The notes below the pieces were generated by a model. The model searched no databases. It saw nothing but the letters and a program-made list of their open reading frames with translations, and was not told the DNA's origin. Position numbers and translations under genes: made by a program. 64,000 nucleotides of DNA, taken from Salinicoccus albus DSM 19776 (GTDB lineage Bacteria; Bacillota; Bacilli; Staphylococcales; Salinicoccaceae). The stretch lies in contig NZ_ARQJ01000024.1 in assembly GCF_000385175.1 (NCBI RefSeq), positions 62,001 to 126,000 of the forward strand, given 5' to 3'. Below are positions 36,647 through 45,404 of the stretch, one piece after another (the first letter of the stretch is position 1; the number at the start of each line of letters is the position of its first letter).

Positions 36647-37054
36647 ATGCGGATTGCATTCTATTCCATGACGGGGAACGTCAGACGTTTTATAGATAAC
36701 GCAGGAGTCAGAGATGAATACGATGTATTCGAGATTACACCCGGCAGCAAAGAAACGGTGCTGGATGACCCATTTGTACTGGTGACTCCGACATATGGGT
36801 TTGGCGGAGTCCCGGCTCAGGTCGAGGCGTTCCTTGAAGTGAACAGCAGCAATCTGAAAGGTGTTGCTTCAAGCGGCAACCGCAACTGGGGCGCCCATTA
36901 CGCGCAGGCCGGACAGGAGATCAGCGGGACGTATAACGTACCGCTGATGATGAAATTTGAACTTCACGGCACACCGGCAGAAAGAGAAGAATTCATTGAA
37001 AAGGCAGGGGCTATTAATGAAAGTATTGAACGAGAAGAAATACAACCACATTGA
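36647..37054 (+). CDS. nrdI: Ribonucleotide reductase flavodoxin-like assembly protein NrdI
   Basis: FMN protein that supplies the oxidant needed to form the dimanganese-tyrosyl radical cofactor of NrdF. ATG 36647 follows GAGGAGGG. The 135 residues show the NrdI features FYSMTGNVRRF (phosphate-binding loop), TPTYGFGGVP and SSGNRNWG. The 3' end overlaps nrdE by 38 bases. First gene of nrdIEF. Confidence 0.94.
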   Translation: MRIAFYSMTGNVRRFIDNAGVRDEYDVFEITPGSKETVLDDPFVLVTPTYGFGGVPAQVEAFLEVNSSNLKGVASSGNRNWGAHYAQAGQEISGTYNVPLMMKFELHGTPAEREEFIEKAGAINESIEREEIQPH

Positions 37055-39122
37055 ATTGAATAATGAAGTGACCAAACGTGACGAAACTGGATTCTATCAG
37101 CTTGAAAAGGACCAGGAAGCACTTGAAGTCTTCATGGAGGAAGCGGCGGATAAGACGATCCATTTTGACAGTGAGCTCGAACGTCTCCATTATCTGGTGG
37201 ACAATAATTTTTACTATGATCTTTTCAAGGAGTACTCCGACGATGAAGCCCTTGAAGTTGCAGAATATGCGAATTCCATCCCCTTCAGTTTCAAAAGCTA
37301 TATGGCGGCCAGTAAGTTCTTCAAGGATTATACACTGAAGACGGATGATAAGGAATTATATCTGGAAGGCTATAAACAGCATGTGGTCATCGTCAGTCTC
37401 TATCTTGCGAAAGGCAACACGGCACAGGCAAAGCGCTTTGTCCTTTCCATGCTTGAACAGCGCTACCAGCCGGCGACGCCGACATTCCTGAATGCCGGAC
37501 GGGCCCGCCGCGGTGAAATGGTCTCCTGTTTCCTTCTGGAAGCAGATGACAGCCTGAATTCCATCAACTATATCGATTCAACATCCAAACAGCTGAGTAA
37601 GATCGGCGGCGGCGTGGCGATCAATCTTTCCAAACTGCGTGCCCGCGGCGAAGCGATCAAAGGCATTGAAGGTGTGGCCAAAGGGGTGCTTCCGGTAGCC
37701 AAGTCACTCGAAAACGGCTTTAGCTACGCTGATCAGCTTGGCCAGAGACCGGGTGCAGGCGCTGTCTACCTGAACATTTTCCATTATGATCTGCCGGAAT
37801 TCCTTGATACGAAGAAGGTGAATGCGGATGAAGATGTCAGACTGGCAACACTTTCAACAGGGCTTGTGATACCGTCCAAATTCTTTGAACTGGCGAAAAA
37901 CAACGAACCATTCTACCTTTTTGCACCGCATACGGTCGAGCGCGAGTATGGTCAGACGCTGGATGATCTGGATCTTGACGAGATGTACGACAGCCTCGTG
38001 GCCAACGACAAGGTGAAAAAGCGTGAATTGGATGCCCGTGAAATGTTAGGTTCGATTGCACAGACGCAGCTTCAATCCGGCTATCCTTATATCATGTTCA
38101 AGGATAATGCGAACAAAATGCATCCGCTGAAAGATATCGGCCAGATCAAAATCAGTAATCTGTGTACTGAAATCTTTCAGCTGCAGGAAACATCCACGAT
38201 CAACGACTACGGTACTGATGATGAAATCCGCCGTGACATTTCATGTAACCTGGGTTCCCTTAACATCAACAACGTAATGGAGTCGGCCAAGATCCGTGAA
38301 TCTGTGCATGAAGGTATTGAAGCTCTGACATTCGTCAGTGACTCCACGGCTGTCGCAAATGCGCCGGGGGTTAAAAAAGCAAATGATGAACTGCATTCCA
38401 TCGGCCTCGGTGCGATGAATCTGCATGGTTACCTTGCCAAGAATAAGATCAATTATGAATCAGCGGAAGCCAGGGACTTTGCGAACGTATTCTTCATGCT
38501 GCTGAACTTCTATTCTCTGGAAAAGTCCATGATGATCGCCAAAGAGCGCGGAGAGACGTTCAAAGACTTCGACAGATCTGACTATGCGACAGGCGAATAT
38601 TTTGAGAAATACGTCAATGAAGCGGTTGAGCCGGAATCGGATAAAGTGGCAGCATTGTTCACTGATATCCACATTCCGACCACACAGGACTGGGAAGCAC
38701 TGCGTGATGAAGTCATGGCAAACGGTCTGTTCCACGCGTACCGTCTGGCGATCGCACCGACCCAGAGCATTTCCTATGTACAGAACGCAACGAGTTCGGT
38801 CATGCCGATCGTCGATACAATCGAGCGCAGAACTTACGGCAACTCGGAAACGTTCTATCCAATGCCTTTCCTGTCACCGCAGACCATGTGGTATTACAAG
38901 AGCGCATTCAACACCGATCAGATGAAACTCATTGATATGATTGCGACCATCCAGCAGCACGTGGATCAGGGCATCAGCACGATACTGTATGTGAATTCCG
39001 AGATTTCAACGCGGGAACTGGCCAGACTTTATATCTATGCCCACCACAAAGGATTGAAGTCACTTTACTACACCCGAAACAAACTGCTCAGTGTGGAAGA
39101 GTGCACAAGCTGCTCAGTATAA
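37017..39122 (+). CDS. nrdE: Class Ib ribonucleoside-diphosphate reductase alpha subunit NrdE
   Basis: Catalytic subunit that reduces ribonucleoside diphosphates. ATG 37017, after GGGG within the nrdI end, gives 701 residues. Visible features are ATPTFLNAGRARRGEMVSCFL (redox Cys), the NLCTEI catalytic triad (Asn, Cys, Glu), the second redox Cys in DISCNLGSLN, PTQSISYVQNATSSVMP, and the C-terminal CTSCSV tail that accepts electrons from NrdH or thioredoxin. No intein is present. No nrdH follows, which fits staphylococci. Confidence 0.96.
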   Translation: MKVLNEKKYNHIELNNEVTKRDETGFYQLEKDQEALEVFMEEAADKTIHFDSELERLHYLVDNNFYYDLFKEYSDDEALEVAEYANSIPFSFKSYMAASKFFKDYTLKTDDKELYLEGYKQHVVIVSLYLAKGNTAQAKRFVLSMLEQRYQPATPTFLNAGRARRGEMVSCFLLEADDSLNSINYIDSTSKQLSKIGGGVAINLSKLRARGEAIKGIEGVAKGVLPVAKSLENGFSYADQLGQRPGAGAVYLNIFHYDLPEFLDTKKVNADEDVRLATLSTGLVIPSKFFELAKNNEPFYLFAPHTVEREYGQTLDDLDLDEMYDSLVANDKVKKRELDAREMLGSIAQTQLQSGYPYIMFKDNANKMHPLKDIGQIKISNLCTEIFQLQETSTINDYGTDDEIRRDISCNLGSLNINNVMESAKIRESVHEGIEALTFVSDSTAVANAPGVKKANDELHSIGLGAMNLHGYLAKNKINYESAEARDFANVFFMLLNFYSLEKSMMIAKERGETFKDFDRSDYATGEYFEKYVNEAVEPESDKVAALFTDIHIPTTQDWEALRDEVMANGLFHAYRLAIAPTQSISYVQNATSSVMPIVDTIERRTYGNSETFYPMPFLSPQTMWYYKSAFNTDQMKLIDMIATIQQHVDQGISTILYVNSEISTRELARLYIYAHHKGLKSLYYTRNKLLSVEECTSCSV

Positions 39123-39155
39123 CTTAAAAGATTGATGAAAAAAGGAGACCTTGGA

Positions 39156-40124
39156 ATGATTGCAGTAAACTGGAATAAGGAAGACGATATGACGAACGTT
39201 TTCTGGCGGCAGAACATCTCACAGATGTGGGTGGAGTCCGAGTTCAAAGTCTCTAAAGACCTGGGCTCTTGGGCCAATATGTCAGATGACGAAAAAGATA
39301 CCTTCAAGAAAGTGCTCGCAGGACTGACGGGGCTGGATACCCATCAGGCGGATGACGGCATGCCGCTCATCATGCTTCATACAGATGATCTGAGGAAAAA
39401 AGCCGTCTATTCGTTCATGGGCATGATGGAACAGATTCATGCGAAATCATATTCCCATATATTCACGACACTGCTGCCGACGAAAGAGACGAACGAACTG
39501 CTGGATGACTGGGTGCTCCAGAACAAACATCTGAAATATAAGGCGGATAAGATTGTGAGCCGCTACCACAGGCTGTATGATAAGAATGCCTCCGTGTATG
39601 ACCAGTACATGGCGCGCGTGGCCAGTGTATTTCTGGAATCTTTCCTGTTCTATTCAGGGTTCTACTACCCGCTGTATCTCGCCGGTCAGGGCAGGATGAC
39701 GACCAGCGGCGAAATTATCAGGAAGATCCTTCTCGATGAATCCATCCATGGTGTTTTCACCGGCCTGGATGCACAGTCGCTCAGGGGAGAGATGTCCCAG
39801 GAAGAGCAGGATCGTGCAGATAAGGAAATGTACGAGCTGCTGAAAGATCTGTATGCGAATGAAGAGGCGTATACGCGGGACCTCTACGATAATCTGGGGC
39901 TGACTGAAGATGTATTGAATTACGTGCAGTACAATGCGAATAAAGCACTTGCGAACTTAGGGTTTGACGCGTATTTCGAAGAGAAAGCCTTCAACCCGAT
40001 CATCGAAAATGCACTGGATACGACGACTAAGAACCACGATTTCTTCAGTGTCAAAGGTGATGGTTATGTGATTGCGCTTAATGTTGAGTCGATTCAGGAC
40101 GAAGATTTTGCATTTGAAAATTAA
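39156..40124 (+). CDS. nrdF: Class Ib ribonucleoside-diphosphate reductase beta subunit NrdF
   Basis: Radical-generating subunit. ATG 39156 is preferred over upstream in-frame starts because AAAGGAGA lies just before it; 322 residues result. Metal ligands are visible in the LTGLDTHQAD region (Asp), MEQIHAKSYSHIF (Glu, His), VFLESFLFYSGFY (Glu) and RKILLDESIHGVF (Glu, His). The radical Tyr is expected in the ESFLFYSGFYYP region or SYSH segment. The operon ends at a terminator (40129-40157). Confidence 0.95.
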   Translation: MIAVNWNKEDDMTNVFWRQNISQMWVESEFKVSKDLGSWANMSDDEKDTFKKVLAGLTGLDTHQADDGMPLIMLHTDDLRKKAVYSFMGMMEQIHAKSYSHIFTTLLPTKETNELLDDWVLQNKHLKYKADKIVSRYHRLYDKNASVYDQYMARVASVFLESFLFYSGFYYPLYLAGQGRMTTSGEIIRKILLDESIHGVFTGLDAQSLRGEMSQEEQDRADKEMYELLKDLYANEEAYTRDLYDNLGLTEDVLNYVQYNANKALANLGFDAYFEEKAFNPIIENALDTTTKNHDFFSVKGDGYVIALNVESIQDEDFAFEN

Positions 40125-40128
40125 AATG

Positions 40129-40157
40129 AATCCTGCCGATGCGGCAGGATTTTTTTG
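40129..40157 (+). terminator. Terminator of nrdIEF
   Basis: Ten-pair stem AATCCTGCCG (40129-40138) and CGGCAGGATT (40142-40151), then T. Confidence 0.88.
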
Positions 40158-40171
40158 ACAGGACACTTATA

Positions 40172-40199
40172 TTGACAACGCATAGAAATGACGTATGAT
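40172..40199 (+). promoter_or_regulatory. Promoter of the riboflavin operon
   Basis: TTGACA (40172-40177), 16 bases, TATGAT (40194-40199). The -35 is a perfect match, ahead of the FMN riboswitch. Confidence 0.7.
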
Positions 40200-40230
40200 T
40201 AAGGTAGAGTTTTTCAACTGAATACTATCA

Positions 40231-40366
40231 TTCTTTCGGGGCAGGGTGAAATTCCTAACCGGCGGTAAGCATTTGGCAAGTCCGCGACCTGTATCGTTGC
40301 TATACGGTACGGCTGATTCAGTGCAAGTCTGAAACCGACAGTCAGAGTCTGGATGGGAGAAAGAAT
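40231..40366 (+). ncRNA. FMN riboswitch (RFN element)
   Basis: The conserved core is clear: GGGGCAGGGTGAAATTCCT, AACCGGCGGTAAG, AGTCCGCGACC, GATTCAGTGCAAGTCTG, AAACCGACAGTCAGAGTCTGGATGG in short segments. The P1 helix is TTCTTTC (40231-40237) with GAAAGAA (40359-40365). FMN binding is expected to favour the terminator at 40474-40517 and switch off the rib genes. Confidence 0.97.
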
Positions 40367-40473
40367 AGTGATGCAGCGTACTTGGCAGGGGTGCGGTTAT
40401 TTGTTGTACCCTGAAACCGTAAAGCTTATCCTGTGTTGCCTATGGCAATACTTATTTCTGCATACATTAATGA

Positions 40474-40517
40474 AGCGCCGGTGGATAATGTTTATATTAT
40501 TCAGCGGCGTTTTTTAT
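40474..40517 (+). terminator. Riboswitch-controlled terminator before ribD
   Basis: Stem CGCCGGTGGATAATG (40476-40490) pairs with TATTATTCAGCGGCG (40495-40509) with one G-G mismatch and two wobbles, then TTTTTT. It lies 16 bases before the ribD start, about 110 bases after the aptamer. Confidence 0.85.
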
Positions 40518-40532
40518 TCAGGAGGGAAAGAC

Positions 40533-41567
40533 TTGAATCGATATATGAAAATGGCCTATGAACTTGCTCAAATGACAGCGGGTCAGACGGGCAGGAACCC
40601 CCCGGTGGGGGCTGTTATTGTAAAGAATGGCAGAGTCATCGGAATGGGGGCGCATCTTGGTTACGGCGAACCGCATGCGGAGCGGCAGGCATTAGCATCC
40701 TGCACAGAGCATCCTTCTGGTGCAGACATTTATGTCACACTGGAACCGTGCTCACACCATGGCAAGACGCCGCCGTGTACAGAGGCGCTGATTGAAGCGG
40801 GCATAAAGCATGTCTGTTATGCCGAGAGTGACTTGAACCCCAAGGTCAGCGGCCATCAGGTGCTCGAAGCGGCTGGTGTGACTGTCACCCGGCTGGAAGA
40901 TACGCGGGTGAGCGCGCTTTATCAGCCTTTTTTCAATCATCTGAAGAAACAGCGCCCCAATGTCACACTGAAATGCGCAATGAGTGCTGATGGGCGGTTG
41001 GCGCTTGATGACGGGTCGAGCCGGTGGATTACCGGAGAGTCATCCCGCAGCGATGTGCACCAGGAGCGGCATGTGCATGATGCGATTATTGTCGGAAAAC
41101 ATACACTGTTTAATGATGATCCCAAACTGACAGCCCGGATTGAGGGGGGCGGCCGGTCGCCCGTACCGGTCATCCTGCTTGGAGATGGTGAATTGCACGA
41201 TAATCTCGCCCTCTTTGACCATCCCCGGCGGCCGGTCATTTATACGAGCAATACAAACAATTTAAAATATGATGAGAAATGTGAAGTGAAGACGGGGGAT
41301 TGGCGGCTTGAGGAAATACTGGATGACCTTTACAGCATGGCAATCGCTTCAGTTTTCGTCGAAGGCGGTGCCAATACACTGACTTCGTTTTTCAAAGAAA
41401 GATTATACGACCAATTATTGATATATGCTGCCCCGAAAATATTTGGTGAATCCCAGCATACGCTCTTCAAAGAAAAGATTTCAACAATGGAAGAAGCGGT
41501 GCAGCTGGAATTGATAGATGTTGAAAAGCTCAGCCAGGATTTAAAAATAACTTACAGAAAGGCTTGA
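40533..41567 (+). CDS. ribD: Riboflavin biosynthesis deaminase/reductase RibD
   Basis: Bifunctional enzyme that deaminates and then reduces the pyrimidine intermediate from GTP. The start is TTG 40533, six bases after AGGAGG; the same frame stays open upstream through the terminator and into the riboswitch end, but that part is not coding in my view. The 344 residues have a CDA-like zinc domain (HAERQAL, then EPCSHHGKTPPCTEAL) and a RibD_C reductase (about 145-340, FVEGGANTL near the end). First gene of ribD-ribE-ribBA-ribH. Confidence 0.94.
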   Translation: MNRYMKMAYELAQMTAGQTGRNPPVGAVIVKNGRVIGMGAHLGYGEPHAERQALASCTEHPSGADIYVTLEPCSHHGKTPPCTEALIEAGIKHVCYAESDLNPKVSGHQVLEAAGVTVTRLEDTRVSALYQPFFNHLKKQRPNVTLKCAMSADGRLALDDGSSRWITGESSRSDVHQERHVHDAIIVGKHTLFNDDPKLTARIEGGGRSPVPVILLGDGELHDNLALFDHPRRPVIYTSNTNNLKYDEKCEVKTGDWRLEEILDDLYSMAIASVFVEGGANTLTSFFKERLYDQLLIYAAPKIFGESQHTLFKEKISTMEEAVQLELIDVEKLSQDLKITYRKA

Positions 41568-41572
41568 GCAGT

Positions 41573-42178
41573 ATGTTTACAGGAATTATTGAGCAGTCAG
41601 GTAAAGTAAAGGCGGCTGCGGACACTGGGGGACACACAGTATTTGAGATCACTTCAGGTATTTTTGATGATCTGTCGACAGGTGACTCAATCAGTATCAA
41701 CGGGGCATGCCTGAGTGTGACGGCACTCATGGATGATTCATTCAAGGTGGACATGGTTAACGAAACAAAACGGATCACTGCCTTCGATCAGCTGAAGCCC
41801 GGCGATGATGTGAATCTGGAGCGGGCGATGAAGCTGTCTGATCGTCTGGGCGGCCATCTCGTATCCGGCCATGTGGACGGCACAGGTGAAATCACGCGCA
41901 AGGAAAGTGACGGCAGCGCACTGGTTATGACAATCAGACTTTCAGAAGACCTGATGAAATATATGACACATAAAGGGTCGGTGACTGTTGACGGCATCAG
42001 CCTGACGATATTTGAAGTGTCACCGGAGACATCTGAAATCATATTGAATCTAATCCCTGAAACACAGGACAGGACCATCCTGGCGGAAAAATCACTCGGG
42101 GCGCGCGTTAATATAGAAGCGGATATGCTCATTAAACACGTGGAGCATCTGCTGGGGAGAGGTGGCCGCCATGTTTGA
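41573..42178 (+). CDS. ribE: Riboflavin synthase alpha chain RibE
   Basis: Dismutates two lumazine molecules to riboflavin plus a pyrimidine. ATG 41573 (MFTGIIEQSG) is the canonical start, with AAAGG upstream. The 201 residues consist of two homologous lumazine-binding barrels: the first has SINGACLSVT, VNLERAM and GGHLVSGHVDG; the second has TVDGISLTI and VNIEADM. It overlaps ribBA slightly. Confidence 0.95.
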   Translation: MFTGIIEQSGKVKAAADTGGHTVFEITSGIFDDLSTGDSISINGACLSVTALMDDSFKVDMVNETKRITAFDQLKPGDDVNLERAMKLSDRLGGHLVSGHVDGTGEITRKESDGSALVMTIRLSEDLMKYMTHKGSVTVDGISLTIFEVSPETSEIILNLIPETQDRTILAEKSLGARVNIEADMLIKHVEHLLGRGGRHV

Positions 42179-43343
42179 TTCTATAGAAGCAGCTGTTCAG
42201 GATATCAAGCAGGGCAGACTGGTCATCGTGGTGGATGATGAGAACCGCGAGAATGAAGGGGATCTAATCGGCGCCGCGGAATTCATCACACCGAAGGAAG
42301 TGAATTTTATGGCCGCCAGCGGCAGAGGGCTGATCTGTGCGCCCGTGTCGGAAGAAATCGCGGATAAGGCCGGGCTGACACCGATGGTCAGGGATAATAA
42401 AGACCCGTATGGCACGGCATTTACCGTTTCCATCGATCATGTCAGTACGACGACGGGGGTCAGCGCCCAAGAACGGTATACCACGATGCATGCGCTTACA
42501 GCGGACAGTGTGACGGCGGAGGATTTCAATACACCCGGCCATGTCTTCCCGCTCATTGCCAAAACGGGCGGTGTCAAAGAACGCATGGGGCATACCGAGG
42601 CGGCCACGGACCTCGCCAGGCTCGCCGGTGCTTCGCCTGCCGGTGTCATATGTGAAATAATGAATGAAGACGGGACGATGGCCAGGGTCGATGATTTGGA
42701 AAAATATAAAGAGAAACACGATTTGAAAATGGTGACGATTGCAGACTTGAAATCGTATCTTGAGAAGGCGCCGAAAGTCAGCCTTGAAAGTAAAATCAAT
42801 ATGCCGACAGATTACGGCAACTTTGACATGTATGGTTTTTCCGATACCAGAACAGGCAAGGAGCATCTCGCCCTGGTGAGCGGCAAACTGAACGGCAATG
42901 CCAATGTCCGCATACATTCGGAATGCCTGACTGGAGATGTATTCCACAGCAGACGCTGTGACTGCGGCGGACAGCTTGAAAGTGCGATGGAGATCATCGA
43001 TCAGGAAGGCGGCGTGATCCTTTATATGCGCCAGGAAGGCAGGGGGATCGGTCTGATCAACAAGATGCGGGCCTATGAACTGATTGAACAGGGCTACGAT
43101 ACGGTCAGCGCCAATAAGCATCTTGGCTTTGATGCCGATTTGAGAGAATACGATGCGGCGGCTTCGATGCTCAGGCATCTGGGCCTGTCCGAAGTGACCC
43201 TGCTCAGCAATAATCCCCGTAAGATCGAAGGGCTGGAAGCTGAAGGTATCAGAGTCAACAGGCGCAGCCATATCATTACAGCAAACGTGGTCAACAGGGA
43301 TTACCTTAAGACAAAAAAAGAAAAGCTTGGACACTTGCTATAG
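42171..43343 (+). CDS. ribBA: Bifunctional DHBP synthase / GTP cyclohydrolase II RibBA
   Basis: Supplies both precursors of riboflavin. ATG 42171 follows GGGGAGAGG; a GTG nine bases upstream is less likely. The N-terminal DHBP synthase part (about 1-200) has DDENRENEGDL, the CAPVSEE stretch and the GHTEAATDLARLAG segment. The C-terminal GTP cyclohydrolase II part has SECLTGDVFHSRRCDCGGQL (zinc cysteines) and RQEGRGIGL, with SNNPRKIEGL near the end. 390 residues. Confidence 0.95.
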   Translation: MFDSIEAAVQDIKQGRLVIVVDDENRENEGDLIGAAEFITPKEVNFMAASGRGLICAPVSEEIADKAGLTPMVRDNKDPYGTAFTVSIDHVSTTTGVSAQERYTTMHALTADSVTAEDFNTPGHVFPLIAKTGGVKERMGHTEAATDLARLAGASPAGVICEIMNEDGTMARVDDLEKYKEKHDLKMVTIADLKSYLEKAPKVSLESKINMPTDYGNFDMYGFSDTRTGKEHLALVSGKLNGNANVRIHSECLTGDVFHSRRCDCGGQLESAMEIIDQEGGVILYMRQEGRGIGLINKMRAYELIEQGYDTVSANKHLGFDADLREYDAAASMLRHLGLSEVTLLSNNPRKIEGLEAEGIRVNRRSHIITANVVNRDYLKTKKEKLGHLL

Positions 43344-43355
43344 GAGGAAAGTTTA

Positions 43356-43826
43356 ATGAACAGGATAGAAACACAGATGGGCGGTAACGGATTAAGAATG
43401 GCAATTGTTGCCGGCAGGTTCAATGACTTCATTACTTCGCGGCTCGTAGACGGTGCAGAAGGGACACTCACCAGCCACAATGTGAGTACTGAGCGCATCG
43501 ACCTGGTTGAGGTGCCCGGTGCGTTTGAAATTCCGCTTGCTGCCAAAACACTTGCCGAGTCGGGGAAATACGATGCAGTCATCGGACTCGGCTGTGTGAT
43601 CAGAGGCAGCACGACCCACTATGATTATGTATGCAGCGAAGCGGCCAAGGGCATTGCGCAGGCGGGTATGACCACCGGGGTGCCGGTGATGTTCGGCGTC
43701 ATTACTGTGGAAAATATCGAGCAGGCAATCGAACGGGCCGGCACTAAGGCAGGCAACAAAGGTGCAGATGCGGCCGCAGGTGCGATTGAAATGGCGAAGT
43801 TGATGAAAAACATCCGACTTGATTAG
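43356..43826 (+). CDS. ribH: 6,7-dimethyl-8-ribityllumazine synthase RibH
   Basis: Condenses the pyrimidine and the four-carbon unit to lumazine and forms large cage-like assemblies in related species. ATG 43356 follows AGGAGG. The 156 residues show [20 protein letters not shown], the catalytic loop [11 protein letters not shown] with the active-site His, and [12 protein letters not shown]. Last gene of the rib operon. Confidence 0.95.
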   Translation: MNRIETQMGGNGLRMAIVAGRFNDFITSRLVDGAEGTLTSHNVSTERIDLVEVPGAFEIPLAAKTLAESGKYDAVIGLGCVIRGSTTHYDYVCSEAAKGIAQAGMTTGVPVMFGVITVENIEQAIERAGTKAGNKGADAAAGAIEMAKLMKNIRLD

Positions 43827-43884
43827 TTTTTATGTCAAAAATCAGGGAAAATGTACAGAAAATTAAAATCAGAGGTGAAGTTTT

Positions 43885-44721
43885 TTGAATATACCTGAGT
43901 TTGAGCTGAATGATGGAACAAGCCTGCCGGCCATCGGCTTCGGTACTGTGCAGCTGAAAGGATACAGCGGCGCACTGACGATTGCAGAGGCGATCAGAAA
44001 TGGCTACAGATTCATTGATACGGCCTACAACTATGAAAATGAAGGCGCAGTCGGTAAAGCCATTGAACTGAGTGGTCTGCGGCGGAATGAACTATACATC
44101 GAATCCAAGCTGCCCGGCAGATATCACAGCTATGATGACGCCATGACGGCGCTGCAGGAGTCACTGCTGAGGGCGAATTTGGAATATTTTGACCTGTATA
44201 TCATTCATTGGCCGAACCCGAATGAAGGGAAATACATCGAGGCTTGGCGCGCATTGATTGAGGCGCAGAAGCTGGGCCTGGTAAAGACCATCGGCGTCAG
44301 TAACTTCCTGCCGCAGCACATCGATCATCTGGTGGCAAAAACGGGGGTCAGACCGGCGGTCAACCAGATTGAAATGCATCCGAGGTTCAATCAGGCCGTC
44401 CAGCGGGAGTACCATGACAAAGAAGGTATTCTGACGACAGCATGGAGTCCGCTCGGCCGCGCTAGATATCTCGCAGAATTCGATGAGATGCAGGATATGG
44501 CAAAAAAATACGATGTCAACATCGGCCAGCTGATACTGAGATGGCATTATCAGCACGGCGTTGTCACGATACCGCGCTCATCCAATGCTGCCCGTCAGAG
44601 CGGCAACCTGAATATTTTTGATTTTGAAATTACCAGGGAGGACATGGAAGCGGTTGACGGATTATCAGTGCCCGGCGGCCGCATAGATGGTCTGGACCCC
44701 GCCGTCTACGAAGAATTCTAA
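43885..44721 (+). CDS. Aldo/keto reductase
   Basis: NADPH-dependent carbonyl reductase of the 2,5-diketogluconate reductase-like group. It starts with TTG 43885 after AGAGGTGAAG. The catalytic tetrad can be placed: Asp in FIDTAYNYEN, Tyr four residues later, Lys in ESKLPG and His in YIIHWPNP. The KTIGVSNF signature and the VNQIEMHP strand follow, and the nucleotide-binding IPRSSNAAR is near the C terminus. 278 residues is a normal length. Substrate unknown. Confidence 0.9.
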   Translation: MNIPEFELNDGTSLPAIGFGTVQLKGYSGALTIAEAIRNGYRFIDTAYNYENEGAVGKAIELSGLRRNELYIESKLPGRYHSYDDAMTALQESLLRANLEYFDLYIIHWPNPNEGKYIEAWRALIEAQKLGLVKTIGVSNFLPQHIDHLVAKTGVRPAVNQIEMHPRFNQAVQREYHDKEGILTTAWSPLGRARYLAEFDEMQDMAKKYDVNIGQLILRWHYQHGVVTIPRSSNAARQSGNLNIFDFEITREDMEAVDGLSVPGGRIDGLDPAVYEEF

Positions 44722-44730
44722 AGTTCGAGG

Positions 44731-44767
44731 AGTATCCGGATATCGCTCAGATACCGGGTACTTTTTT
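44731..44767 (+). terminator. Terminator after aldo/keto reductase
   Basis: Nine-pair stem AGTATCCGG (44731-44739) and CCGGGTACT (44754-44762), one wobble, then T. Confidence 0.8.
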
Positions 44768-44888
44768 ATTGTACTGTCCGTCTGCTTAAAATCGTCATAA
44801 TTAATTCGAAAATTAACTAAAAAAATAGCACAGAAACAGGGGCAGGACATGCTACTATGGCAGTAAGAAATAAAGGGAGTGAAAGAAT

Positions 44889-45305
44889 ATGAACATAAAA
44901 TTTTTATTTTCAGCCTTGCTGACAGGTTTGCTGCTGATACTTGCCGCATGTTCGGCAGCGGGGGGGTCAGGCGGCAATGAGACCGGCATGGAAGAAAATC
45001 CGGAGGATGAAATGAGGACGCTTGAGGTCGACCTGCAGACACCAGAAACTGCATCTGCCGAAGAAACTGTGGAATTGACTGCCCATGTGCATTCGAATGA
45101 TGAAGATGTCACGGACGCAGATCAGGTCCAGTTTGAAATTCTGCAGGGAGAAGAAAGTCTTGACATGATTGAAGCTGAGCATTCGGAAAATGGATTGTAC
45201 ACGGTAGAATATACATTTGATGAGCCGGGCACATACACTGTCATCTCCCATGTAGATGCTTTCAATCTGCACACGATGCCTCAAAAAGAAATGACTGTGG
45301 AATAG
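44889..45305 (+). CDS. YtkA/FixH-like domain lipoprotein
   Basis: Extracytoplasmic lipoprotein of unknown role. ATG 44889 follows AAAGGGAG. The signal peptide ends in lipobox LAAC (Cys21). A Gly/Ser/Glu linker follows, and then an immunoglobulin-like YtkA domain (about 43-138), with VELTAHVHSNDEDV and the typical ending YTVEYTFDEPGTYTVISHV. The family occurs near copper or cytochrome oxidase assembly genes in some bacteria, but nothing like that is adjacent here. Confidence 0.8.
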   Translation: MNIKFLFSALLTGLLLILAACSAAGGSGGNETGMEENPEDEMRTLEVDLQTPETASAEETVELTAHVHSNDEDVTDADQVQFEILQGEESLDMIEAEHSENGLYTVEYTFDEPGTYTVISHVDAFNLHTMPQKEMTVE

Positions 45306-45404
45306 AGTCAGGCCGCACCTTCTGAATATATTTGCCGATTGTATTGAAGCTTTTAAAAGTATACAATATGTATAGACTGCGAAGCATAAAAACAGGAGGT
45401 AGTC

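Noticed and set aside
40353-40532. N-terminal extension of ribD into the FMN riboswitch
   Set aside because: It would translate the aptamer end and terminator; a good ribosome site and family start exist at 40533.
42264-43334. 356-codon minus-strand open frame opposite ribBA
   Set aside because: ribBA is unmistakable on the plus strand; the antisense product has no family features and no promoter.
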